From Allobosea sp. (lineage in GTDB: Bacteria; Pseudomonadota; Alphaproteobacteria; Rhizobiales; Kaistiaceae), in NCBI GenBank assembly GCA_017307955.1, contig JAFKFV010000008.1:248001-312000 (forward strand): 64,000 nucleotides of DNA, written 5' to 3'. The translations under genes and the position numbers were made by a program. The notes under the pieces were generated by a model. The model did no database searches, was not told the origin of the DNA, and saw only the letters and a program-made list of their open reading frames with translations. Positions 7,767-15,816 of the stretch are shown here, piece by piece (positions within the stretch are counted from its first letter, which is position 1; every line of letters begins with the position of its first letter).

Positions 7767-10253
7767 ATGCGTGCCAACCGAACCGCCACCCTGCCGATGC
7801 CCGCTTCCGAAGGCAGCGCGATGCACCGCCTCGTCGGGCGCCAGATCGGCGTGGTTCTCGGGCTGGCGCTGCTCGCGGCCGTCGCGGCAGTTGCGGCCAG
7901 CCTCGCGACCTGGACGGTCGACGATCCGTCGCTCTCCTATTCCGCCGCGAAGCCCGTCGCCAATATCCTCGGCTTCCCCGGCGCGATCGTCGCCGACCTC
8001 CTGATGCAATTCTTCGGGCTCGGCGCCATCGCGCTGCTGCTGCCGGTCGTGTTCTGGGGCTGGCGGCTCGTCTTCGGCGGCCGCCGGTTTGCCAAGACCA
8101 TGCTGGCGAGCTGGCTGTTCGGAGCGCTGGCCGTCTCCGGCGCGCTTGCCTTCGTCCCGGTCACCGCGCATTGGCCGCTGCCCTCCGGCATGGGCGGCGT
8201 CCTCGGCGATATCGTCGCGCGCCTGCCGGCCGAGATCCTCGGCGCACCGCCCAAGGACCGCGCCGCGACCATTGCGCAGACGGGCTATGTGATCCTCGCC
8301 GGGCTGCTTCTCGTTCACGCCGCCGGATTCCTGCGCCGGCGGCGCCGTCCCGAGGAGATCGAAGCGGAAGCGCCGCCGCGCGGCCGCCGCGCCGCGCCCG
8401 CGGTCGATGCCTTCGCCGCGGACGCCGACGAGGGCGGCGGCTTCCTGGCGGTGCCGCTCGGCGCTCTGGCTCATTTCGGCTTCTCGGCCCGCGCCAGCCT
8501 CGCGCGGCTCGTCGGCCGCGGCCCGGCCGAGCCCACACCCGCCGCCTCCGCGCCCACGAGGCGCCGCCGCGTCGAGCCACGCCTTGCCGCGGACCGCGAT
8601 CTCGATCCGGCCGATCTCGACGCCGGCGTGGAGGATGACGACATCGACATCGCGCCGGGCCCGACCGCCCGCTCGCCGCGCGGACGCGGCGGCCGCCGCG
8701 CCGCGGCGCCGGCTGCAGCCTTGCGCGATGGCGGCTTCGAGCTGCCGCCGCTCGCCCTTCTCAGCGAGCCCCGCCTTCCCGATCCGCGCACCAAGCTCAA
8801 CACCGAGGCGCTCGACCAGAACGCACGCGTCCTCGAAGGCGTGCTCGACGATTTCGGCATCCGCGGCGAGATCGTGAATGTCCGCCCCGGCCCGGTGGTG
8901 ACGCTTTACGAGCTGGAGCCGGCGCCTGGCATCAAGTCGTCGCGCGTCATCGGCCTCGCCGACGACATCGCCCGCTCGATGAGCGCCGTCGCCGCCCGCG
9001 TCGCGGTGATCCCCGGCAAGAATGCCATCGGCATCGAGCTGCCCAACCAGCGCCGCGAGCTTGTCGCGCTCCGCGAGATGCTGGCCTCTGAGGATTTCGT
9101 CGCTTCCAAGGCGCGGCTGCCGATCGGTCTCGGCAAGACGATCGGCGGCGAACCCGTCATCGTCGATCTCGCCCGTATGCCGCATCTCCTCGTCGCCGGC
9201 ACCACCGGCTCGGGCAAGTCGGTCGCCATCAACACCATGATCCTGTCGCTGCTCTACCGGCTCACGCCGCAGGAGTGCCGGTTGATCATGATCGACCCGA
9301 AGATGCTGGAACTCTCGATCTATGACGGCATCCCGCATCTTTTGACGCCGGTCGTCACCGACCCGAAAAAGGCGGTCGTCGCGCTCAAATGGACCGTGCG
9401 CGAGATGGAAGACCGCTACCGCAAGATGTCGAAGCTCGGCGTGCGCAACATCGACGGCTACAATGCGCGTGTCGGCCAGGCCCGCGCCGAGGGCGAGGTG
9501 CTGACGCGCACCATCCAGACCGGCTTCGACAAGCAGACCGGCGAGGCGATCTACGAGCAGGAGACGCTGCCGCTCGATCCGATCCCGACCATCGTCGTCA
9601 TCATCGACGAAATGGCCGACCTGATGATGGTCGCCGGCAAGGATATCGAGGGCGCCGTGCAGCGCCTCGCCCAGATGGCGCGCGCCGCCGGCATCCATGT
9701 CATCATGGCGACCCAGCGCCCCTCGGTCGATGTCATCACCGGCACGATCAAGGCCAATTTCCCGACGCGCATCTCCTTCCAGGTCACGTCGAAGATCGAC
9801 AGCCGCACCATTCTCGGCGAGCAGGGCGCCGAGCAGCTGCTCGGCCAGGGCGACATGCTCTACATGGCCGGCGGCGGCCGCATCCAGCGCGTGCACGGTC
9901 CCTTCGTTTCCGATGAGGAGGTCGAGAAGATCGTCGCCCACCTGAAGGCGCAGGGCCGGCCGGACTATCTCGATTCGATCACCGAGGACGATGGCGAGGA
10001 TGGCGAGGCGGGCGGCGACGCCGGCGCGGGCGGCTTCGGCGGCGAGGAATCGAATGATCTCTACGACAAGGCCGTCGCCGTGGTGCTGCGCGACAAGAAG
10101 GCCTCGACCTCCTACATCCAGCGGCGGCTCGCCATCGGCTACAATCGTGCCGCCTCGCTCATCGAGCGGATGGAGAAGGAGGGGCTCGTCGGGCCGGCCA
10201 ACCACGCCGGCAAGCGCGAGATCCTGGTTGAGGGCGCGGACGAGCGCTTCTAG
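7767..10253 (+). CDS. ftsK: DNA translocase FtsK
   Basis: 828 aa septal DNA pump that moves the chromosome terminus to dif and activates XerCD. The N-terminal part (about 20-190) has several membrane segments including [21 protein letters not shown] low-complexity Arg/Ala linker follows. The motor has the beta domain ([34 protein letters not shown]), Walker [13 protein letters not shown] near residue 478 and Walker [14 protein letters not shown] near 610. The C-terminal gamma winged-helix domain ([22 protein letters not shown]) reads KOPS sites. GAGGAAGA sits nine bases before ATG 7767. Confidence 0.96.
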   Translation: MRANRTATLPMPASEGSAMHRLVGRQIGVVLGLALLAAVAAVAASLATWTVDDPSLSYSAAKPVANILGFPGAIVADLLMQFFGLGAIALLLPVVFWGWRLVFGGRRFAKTMLASWLFGALAVSGALAFVPVTAHWPLPSGMGGVLGDIVARLPAEILGAPPKDRAATIAQTGYVILAGLLLVHAAGFLRRRRRPEEIEAEAPPRGRRAAPAVDAFAADADEGGGFLAVPLGALAHFGFSARASLARLVGRGPAEPTPAASAPTRRRRVEPRLAADRDLDPADLDAGVEDDDIDIAPGPTARSPRGRGGRRAAAPAAALRDGGFELPPLALLSEPRLPDPRTKLNTEALDQNARVLEGVLDDFGIRGEIVNVRPGPVVTLYELEPAPGIKSSRVIGLADDIARSMSAVAARVAVIPGKNAIGIELPNQRRELVALREMLASEDFVASKARLPIGLGKTIGGEPVIVDLARMPHLLVAGTTGSGKSVAINTMILSLLYRLTPQECRLIMIDPKMLELSIYDGIPHLLTPVVTDPKKAVVALKWTVREMEDRYRKMSKLGVRNIDGYNARVGQARAEGEVLTRTIQTGFDKQTGEAIYEQETLPLDPIPTIVVIIDEMADLMMVAGKDIEGAVQRLAQMARAAGIHVIMATQRPSVDVITGTIKANFPTRISFQVTSKIDSRTILGEQGAEQLLGQGDMLYMAGGGRIQRVHGPFVSDEEVEKIVAHLKAQGRPDYLDSITEDDGEDGEAGGDAGAGGFGGEESNDLYDKAVAVVLRDKKASTSYIQRRLAIGYNRAASLIERMEKEGLVGPANHAGKREILVEGADERF

Positions 10254-10364
10254 GGCCATCTCCGCCGGCCGCGCCGCGAAATCGCCATGCTGCGCCCCTA
10301 GCTGCGGGTGAGGACGGGAAGCTGGCCGCTCTCAGCGGCCCCACAAGAAGGACATGACGACGTG

Positions 10365-11003
10365 ATGCTCGCCAGGCCCCATCGCCTTTCCCGACGCCTC
10401 TTCCTCGCCGGTGCCGCGGCGCTCGCCACCGGAGCGCTGACGCGGCCCGCGCTTGCCGCCTTCACGGCCGAGCAGGCGGCGCTGCTCTCAAAGATCAGCG
10501 CCAGCTTCAACGCCATCCGCACCATGCAGGGGCGCTTCATCCAGTACGGGCCGAATGGCGAGCAGTCGGAAGGCGTCTTCTTCATCAGCCGGCCCGGCAA
10601 GCTGCGTTTCCACTATAGCCCGCCGGTGAAGATGGACGTGATCTGCGACGGCAACCAGGTGGCCATCGTCGATGCCAAGGTGATGACGCAGGACCTCTAT
10701 CCGCTGTCGAAGACGCCGCTGCGCTACCTGCTCGCCGACCAGATCGACCTGACCTCGGCCAATATCGTGCGTGGGCTCGGCGTCGAGCCCGATCTCGTCA
10801 CGCTGCTCTTGACGCAGAGCTCCGCCTTCGGCGACGGCAGCCTGAAGCTGATCTTCGACCGCCAGAGCCTGGCGCTGAAGCAGTGGATCGTCACCGATTC
10901 GCAGGGGCTCGACACGTCGGTCGCCATCTACGAGGTCGAGACCGGCAAGCCCGCCAATCCGAAGAACTTCAAGATCGACTACTACCTGCCCAACTCGAAG
11001 TGA
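10365..11003 (+). CDS. lolA: outer-membrane lipoprotein carrier protein LolA
   Basis: 212 aa periplasmic chaperone that carries lipoproteins from LolCDE to the outer membrane. The mature part has the LolA pattern: LSKISASFNAIRTMQGRF, the FFISRPGKLRFHYSPP strand pair, LYPLSKTPLRYLL and a C-terminal LKQWIVTDSQG segment. The signal peptide contains SRRLFLAGAAALATGAL, a twin-arginine-like motif, ending near RPALAAF. ATG 10365 was chosen; GTG 10362 is equally compatible with the upstream AGAAGGA. The open frame further upstream to 10308 lacks signal-peptide character. Follows ftsK by about 110 bases, a gene order common in this order of bacteria. Confidence 0.9.
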   Translation: MLARPHRLSRRLFLAGAAALATGALTRPALAAFTAEQAALLSKISASFNAIRTMQGRFIQYGPNGEQSEGVFFISRPGKLRFHYSPPVKMDVICDGNQVAIVDAKVMTQDLYPLSKTPLRYLLADQIDLTSANIVRGLGVEPDLVTLLLTQSSAFGDGSLKLIFDRQSLALKQWIVTDSQGLDTSVAIYEVETGKPANPKNFKIDYYLPNSK

Positions 11004-11308
11004 GCACCGGCGTCGCTCGCGCGCTTGTGAAGGAGCAACGCTAAGGCAGCCTGACGAGGGCCTTGAATCGCGATCGGCAATGGCCATTTCATGGGGCGAG
11101 CGGCAAGCCATCGTCCCGGCAGTGCCCCCCGTCTCGCCGAGATGGCCCCGCCCGAGCGCCGCAGGTTCACGCCGCGACGGCGCAGGCGCTGAGAAGCGCA
11201 ACGCCCAGCCTCCCCCCGGGGCTGGGCGTTTCCTTTCCGTCATGAGCGATGGTTGGCACCGGGCGGCGTTCGGCTTACTGCTTGGCCGTCCCGCCTCCGG
11301 AAGCCCCC
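11004..11308. other. intergenic region lolA-xth
   Basis: About 305 bases without a convincing gene. It holds one strong hairpin terminator at 11200-11236. Short open frames at 11063-11245 and 11080-11388 have no family signal and no consistent ribosome-binding site. Nothing else recognised. Confidence 0.6.
11200..11236 (+). terminator. hairpin terminator between lolA and xth
   Basis: AACGCCCAGCC and GGCTGGGCGTT form an 11-bp stem around a C/G-rich loop, followed by TCCTTTCC. A good intrinsic-terminator shape with a modest T tract. Confidence 0.7.
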
Positions 11309-12112
11309 ATGCCTCTCTCCATCGCCACCTGGAACATCAACTCCGTCCGCCTCAGGATCGATCTCGTCGCCGCCTTTCTCGAGGCTGAGCGGCCGGACAT
11401 CCTGTGCCTGCAGGAAATCAAGTGCATCGAGGCCAATTTCCCGGCGGCCGCGTTCCGCAAGCTCGGCTACCACCACCAGATCGTGCACGGGCAGAAGGGC
11501 TATCACGGCGTCGCCACGGTCTCGCGGGTGCCGATCCGCGAGCATGTGCGGCGCGGGTTCTGCGGCAAGGATGATGCGCGCCATGTCGCGGTCAGCCTCG
11601 AGGCGGGCGGGCTGCCGCTGACGCTGCACAATTTCTACGTTCCCGCCGGCGGCGACGAGCCCGATCCGGCGGTGAACGAGAAGTTCGCGCACAAGCTCGC
11701 CTTTCTCGGCGAGATGCGCGACTGGCTGACCGGCGCCGAGACGCTGGGGCCGTCCGTACTCGTCGGCGATCTCAATGTGGCGCCGCTGGAAAACGATGTC
11801 TGGTCGCACAAGCAGATGCTCGGCGTCGTCAGTCATACGCCCGTCGAGACCGATCTCCTCAAGGCGGTGATCGCCTCGGGCGGCTGGATCGATGCCATGC
11901 GCCACTTCGTCCCCGAGGACCGGAAGCTCTACACCTGGTGGAGCTACCGCGCGCAGGACTGGCAAGCCTCCGACCGCGGCCGACGGCTCGATCATGTCTG
12001 GGTGACGCCGCCGCTCGGCGGCCGGCTGCTCGGCATCGAGGTCAAGCGCGAGGCCCGCGGCTGGAACCGCCCCTCGGACCATGTGCCTGTGATTGTGCGC
12101 CTCGCCGGCTGA
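11309..12112 (+). CDS. xth: exodeoxyribonuclease III
   Basis: 267 aa DNA-repair AP endonuclease/3'-exonuclease of the endonuclease/exonuclease/phosphatase fold. Motifs run in order: IATWNINSVRLR with the first catalytic Asn, CLQEIKC with the Mg-binding Glu, HGQKGYHGVA, LVGDLNVAPLE (catalytic Asp and Asn), YTWWSYR, and the C-terminal RLDHVWVT and NRPSDHVPV with the catalytic Asp-His. The start was set at ATG 11309 (MPLSIATWN) because family proteins begin immediately before the IATWN strand; the frame upstream to 11249 is not conserved. It is the only obvious base-excision repair gene in the window. Confidence 0.95.
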   Translation: MPLSIATWNINSVRLRIDLVAAFLEAERPDILCLQEIKCIEANFPAAAFRKLGYHHQIVHGQKGYHGVATVSRVPIREHVRRGFCGKDDARHVAVSLEAGGLPLTLHNFYVPAGGDEPDPAVNEKFAHKLAFLGEMRDWLTGAETLGPSVLVGDLNVAPLENDVWSHKQMLGVVSHTPVETDLLKAVIASGGWIDAMRHFVPEDRKLYTWWSYRAQDWQASDRGRRLDHVWVTPPLGGRLLGIEVKREARGWNRPSDHVPVIVRLAG

Positions 12113-12146
12113 CGGCAGGTCCCGGCTTCGTCGCCTGAAAACAGGA

Positions 12147-12176
12147 CAGCCATCCCGACCTTCGCCGGGATGGCTG
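12147..12176 (+). terminator. hairpin after xth
   Basis: CAGCCATCCCG and CGGGATGGCTG pair perfectly around an 8-base loop, 35 bases after the xth stop. The following sequence (CCTTGATC) is a poor T tract, so termination is likely but not certain. Confidence 0.55.
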
Positions 12177-12353
12177 CCTTGATCATCATGGACAGCCGGA
12201 AAAACACACGGAACGCGTCCACAAGGCGACAATGACACGGCAGCAGTTGAGAAGCGGTTAAGCATGCCGCGGCCCCCGGCGGGGAACCCCGGCCTCCGCA
12301 GCCCGTTCTCTTCGAAGCGCCGCATCCCACGCGGTCAGCCAAGGAGGCCCACC

Positions 12354-12545
12354 ATGTCGAACCCCGTCATTCCGCCCGTCGTCATTCCCCACGACAACGA
12401 CGCCGAAGAGGTCAACGCGCCGCAGCCGGACAGCGAGCGAGCCGCCAAAGAGCGCAAGGCCCGCGAGGAAGCAATCCTGGAAGGCGATCTGCCGGCGCCC
12501 GACATCGCCGGGATTTCCGAACAAAACCCCGCGAAACGCAAATGA
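12354..12545 (+). CDS. small hypothetical protein, 63 aa
   Basis: A 63-aa hydrophilic protein starting MSNPVIPPVVIPHDND. It has a Pro/Ile-rich N-terminus, a charged middle (SERAAKERKAREEAIL) likely to be helical, and an acidic then basic end (AKRK). There is no membrane segment, signal peptide or Cys. ATG 12354 has a perfect AAGGAGG at 12341-12347, the best ribosome-binding site in the neighbourhood, which supports real translation; an in-frame upstream extension to 12264 has none. I do not recognise a family and cannot assign a function. The next gene on the same strand is the exostosin-like gene. Confidence 0.6.
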   Translation: MSNPVIPPVVIPHDNDAEEVNAPQPDSERAAKERKAREEAILEGDLPAPDIAGISEQNPAKRK

Positions 12546-12692
12546 TGCGGTGATCGCAATGCGTTAAAACTGGACACGGTCTAAAGTTCCTTGAGTCCGA
12601 TCCAACGTCGGCTAAAGTGATTCGGCGTGCTCGGGGGCACGTGGGCCGTCGTGACCATTTCGCCAGATGCGCCCTCAGGTTGGAGGACTGGC

Positions 12693-13730
12693 ATGCTGAC
12701 GAAGGGTAGGCTTGGCGCGTCGTTTGTAGCGCATGATGCCGATTGGCAATTTCCGGCGATCACCGAGCAGCACGCTTTTCGTCAAGCTAAACTCGTCCTG
12801 CCACCAGCGCGAGATTTTGTTTACTTGGCATTTCCTTGGGCGACACTAATCGACCTGATCGTACACAAGCAGGACAGCTCCGATCTTCGGACAGCCCTAA
12901 AGAAAATCGCCCATGAGGCTCGTGGCTTCGACCGCGTTGTCACTACTTGCCAACATATCTTCCTGGGAGATTTCGCCGACTTGTTCCATGATTCCGGCGT
13001 TACGGACATATTCTGGTCACATGCGCGGAACGACGGTTCGCCTGACGACTTCTCCCAGATTACGATCGCACCCTTTCCGCTCTATCCGGTCAATCCTCCA
13101 GTGGCACCGGCCAGCGGGCCGAGCCGCCGGTTTTTGATGAGTTTTGTAGGCGCGCGTCCGAACGATCTCTATCTCGACAACGCCCGGCAGCTCATTTTCG
13201 ACGAATTGAGCGGCGTTCCGGAGGCCTATATTCGGGAGCGGGATGACTGGCACTTCTTCCGTGCGGTGTATGGCCAACAAATCTATCGCAACGCCCAGTG
13301 CATCGAGGACCCGCTCGAGAACCCCGAAGCCGTTGAGTATCGCACGACGATGGCCGAGAGCCTATTCACTCTTTGTCCGAGCGGGACGGGTCCGAACAGC
13401 ATTCGTCTTTGGGAGGCGATCGAGGGAGGCTCGCTCCCCGTCGTCCTTTCCCCTCACTATCAGCCGCCCGGCGACGGAAGACTTTGGTCCGACGCAATGC
13501 TGACACTCGACACGGATCGCGAATCGATACGGCAGTTGCCAAGACAGTTGACGCGTATCGCAAGGGACGAGTCGCGTATAAGCGCGATGAGAAGCGCTAC
13601 GGCGATCCTGCGCGCTCGATATGGTCGGGACTTCTTTGTGTATGACATTGAGCGACTTTTTCGGAAGCATGTGCTCCAACCCGGCCGTTCCCCCTCTGCC
13701 GCGCTGGAGTCCCTTCGCCAAATCGCCTGA
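12693..13730 (+). CDS. exostosin-like glycosyltransferase family protein
   Basis: 345 aa protein resembling the exostosin (PF03016) GT47-like family. The key evidence is the C-terminal block FTLCPSGTGPNSIRLWEAIE followed by GGSLPVVLS, the conserved nucleotide-sugar binding region, plus RFLMSFVGARPN in the middle. Such proteins transfer sugars to exopolysaccharide or lipopolysaccharide; donor and acceptor are unknown here. ATG 12693 has GGAGG six bases upstream; a GTG at 12627 would add 22 residues. The gene has visibly lower GC than its neighbours and no polysaccharide genes beside it, suggesting acquisition by transfer. No membrane segment is obvious. Confidence 0.75.
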   Translation: MLTKGRLGASFVAHDADWQFPAITEQHAFRQAKLVLPPARDFVYLAFPWATLIDLIVHKQDSSDLRTALKKIAHEARGFDRVVTTCQHIFLGDFADLFHDSGVTDIFWSHARNDGSPDDFSQITIAPFPLYPVNPPVAPASGPSRRFLMSFVGARPNDLYLDNARQLIFDELSGVPEAYIRERDDWHFFRAVYGQQIYRNAQCIEDPLENPEAVEYRTTMAESLFTLCPSGTGPNSIRLWEAIEGGSLPVVLSPHYQPPGDGRLWSDAMLTLDTDRESIRQLPRQLTRIARDESRISAMRSATAILRARYGRDFFVYDIERLFRKHVLQPGRSPSAALESLRQIA

Positions 13731-13795
13731 TCCGCTCGCCCGCGCACGTTTTGTGGCATCGATGACACGCCTGCCCTCAAGCTGACACGAATCGC

Positions 13796-13817
13796 GCTCA
13801 CGATTTCAATCGTGAGC
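13796..13817 (+). terminator. hairpin after exostosin-like gene
   Basis: GCTCACGAT and ATCGTGAGC form a perfect 9-bp stem with loop TTCA, 66 bases after the stop. There is no T tract, so it may be a Rho-associated or mRNA-stabilising hairpin, or a palindromic protein site. Confidence 0.4.
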
Positions 13818-13959
13818 CTTAGCGATCTTGGATTGAGCGATCGAAGGGCGCAGAATCCAACCCGCCGACCCCGGACCGCGCCAGCGGTTCGAAGCCGACG
13901 TCTCCGTCCTCCGCCCGTCTCGTGGGGACCATCCGAAACGTCAGTCTGGACAGACTCCG

Positions 13960-15816
13960 GTGACACTCAGTGCTGCAACGCGCGCAGAACGGCGCGATAA
14001 TCCGTTCGCCCATGTGAAGGCGGCGGAATGGGGGAAGGGCCTCGGGACGCTCTACCGGATCACCCGGCTGACGATGCGTCATCCCTGGCAGGCCGGCATC
14101 GCCATTCTGTCGACCATCATCGCCTGCACCTTCCAGCTCATCATCCCGCGGCTGCTCGGTCGCGCCGTCGATGAGGCGCAGGGCATCCTCAGCGCCGACA
14201 CAGCGGCGGCGGCGCAGCACGCGCTGCTGGTCACGGCGGGAACGCTGCTCGCCGTCAGCATCCTGCGAGGCGTCTTCACCATGGCGCAGAATTATTACGG
14301 CGACGCCGTCGGCCACAATCTCGGCTACGAGCTGCGCCTCGCCACCTATGAGAAGCTGCAGCAGCTCTCTTTTTCCTTCCACGACCGCGTCCATACGGGC
14401 GATCTGATCACGCTCGGCATCCTCGACATCGAGGGCGTCAGGATGTTCTTCAACACCGGCCTCGTGCGCATGGTGCTGCTGACGATCCTGATCGGCTTCG
14501 GCGCCTTCATGCTGATCTCGACCGACCCGCTCCTCGGCCTGCTCAGCCTCTCCTTCGTGCCCTTCGTCGCCTGGCGCTCGTCGGTGACACAGTTGCTGCT
14601 GCGCTCGACCTGGCTGACCGTCCAGGAGAAGCTCGCGGTGCTGACCCGCGTCATGGACGAGAATCTCGGCGGCATCCGCGTCGTCCGCGCCTTCTCGGCC
14701 CAGGCCTTCGAGATGACGAAGTTCGACCGCATCTCGGCCGAGGCGCTGCAGCTTGCCCATGACCGGGTGCTGATCCGCGTGCGCAACACGAGCGCGATGA
14801 ACTTCTCCTTCTTCGCCGCGATGGGGCTGGTGCTGTGGGTCGGTGGCGGCCGGGTCGCGAGCGGCACGATGACGGTCGGCACGCTCGCCTCCTTCCTCAC
14901 CTTCATGACCATCCTGCAGATGCCGGTCCGCCAGCTCGGCCTCATGGTCAACTCCTTCGCCCGCGCCTCGACCTGCGGAAGGCGGCTCTTCGAGCTGCTC
15001 GACCAGGAGGTGACGATCGCCGACCGGCCCGGCGCGAAGCCGCTCGTGGTCACCGATGGCACGCTCGCCTTCGAGAATGTCGGCTTCGCCTATCCGGGCA
15101 CCGACAAACCGGCCCTTTCCGGCATCAGCTTCACCGCCCGCCGCGGCGAGACGATCGGCATCGTCGGCCCGCCCGGCAGCGGCAAGTCGACTCTCGCCCA
15201 TCTCATCCCGCGATTCTACGACGTGAGCTCGGGTCGCATCACGATCGACGGTCAGGATATCCGCGACGTGACCGTCGACTCGCTGCGCCGGGCTGCCGGC
15301 GTCGTGCAGCAGGACGCGTTCCTGTTCACGACGACGATCGAGAACAATGTCGCCTATGGCGATCCCTGGGCAGAGGAGCACCGCATCGAGCGCGCGGCGG
15401 AATCGGCGCAGCTGCACGACTACATTGTCGGCCTGCCCTCCGGCTACGAGACCGTGGTCGGCGAGCGGGGCGCCTCGCTCTCGGGCGGCCAGCGTCAGCG
15501 CCTCACCATCGCCCGCAGCCTTATGCTGCATCAGAACGTGCTGGTGCTCGATGATTCGACCGCCGCCGTCGATGCGGCGACCGAGCAGCGCATCCGAAGC
15601 GCGCTGCGCGTCCATGCCGCCGATCGCGTCACCATCGTGATCTCGCATCGCCTCTCCTCGCTGATGCATGCCGACCAGATCCTGTTCATCGAGGACGGAC
15701 GTGTCGTCGAGCGCGGCACGCATGACGCGCTCGTCGCCGCCGGCGGGCGCTATCGCGCGCTCTACGATCTGCAATTGCGGCCGGCCGAGGACGCGCTTCA
15801 GGGAGCGGCCGAATGA
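13960..15816 (+). CDS. ABC exporter half-transporter (degenerate-site subunit)
   Basis: 618 aa fused membrane plus ATPase half-exporter (ABC_membrane and ABC_tran). Membrane segments fill about residues 40-300, and the nucleotide-binding domain starts near 365. Walker A is GPPGSGKSTL, the signature LSGGQRQRL is canonical, and the H-loop is VISHRLSSL. Walker B is LVLDDST, with Asp where the catalytic Glu normally stands. With the following gene it fits a heterodimeric exporter in which one ATP site is degenerate. The start is GTG 13960. The stop overlaps the next start by ATGA. Substrate unknown; drug, lipid or peptide export are all possible. Confidence 0.9.
   Translation: MTLSAATRAERRDNPFAHVKAAEWGKGLGTLYRITRLTMRHPWQAGIAILSTIIACTFQLIIPRLLGRAVDEAQGILSADTAAAAQHALLVTAGTLLAVSILRGVFTMAQNYYGDAVGHNLGYELRLATYEKLQQLSFSFHDRVHTGDLITLGILDIEGVRMFFNTGLVRMVLLTILIGFGAFMLISTDPLLGLLSLSFVPFVAWRSSVTQLLLRSTWLTVQEKLAVLTRVMDENLGGIRVVRAFSAQAFEMTKFDRISAEALQLAHDRVLIRVRNTSAMNFSFFAAMGLVLWVGGGRVASGTMTVGTLASFLTFMTILQMPVRQLGLMVNSFARASTCGRRLFELLDQEVTIADRPGAKPLVVTDGTLAFENVGFAYPGTDKPALSGISFTARRGETIGIVGPPGSGKSTLAHLIPRFYDVSSGRITIDGQDIRDVTVDSLRRAAGVVQQDAFLFTTTIENNVAYGDPWAEEHRIERAAESAQLHDYIVGLPSGYETVVGERGASLSGGQRQRLTIARSLMLHQNVLVLDDSTAAVDAATEQRIRSALRVHAADRVTIVISHRLSSLMHADQILFIEDGRVVERGTHDALVAAGGRYRALYDLQLRPAEDALQGAAE

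Noticed and set aside
6483..10259. 1,258-codon open frame on the minus strand opposite dapC and ftsK
   Set aside because: Arises from high GC at third codon positions; the plus-strand genes have full family motifs, and this frame has none and is low-complexity Arg/Asp/His-rich.
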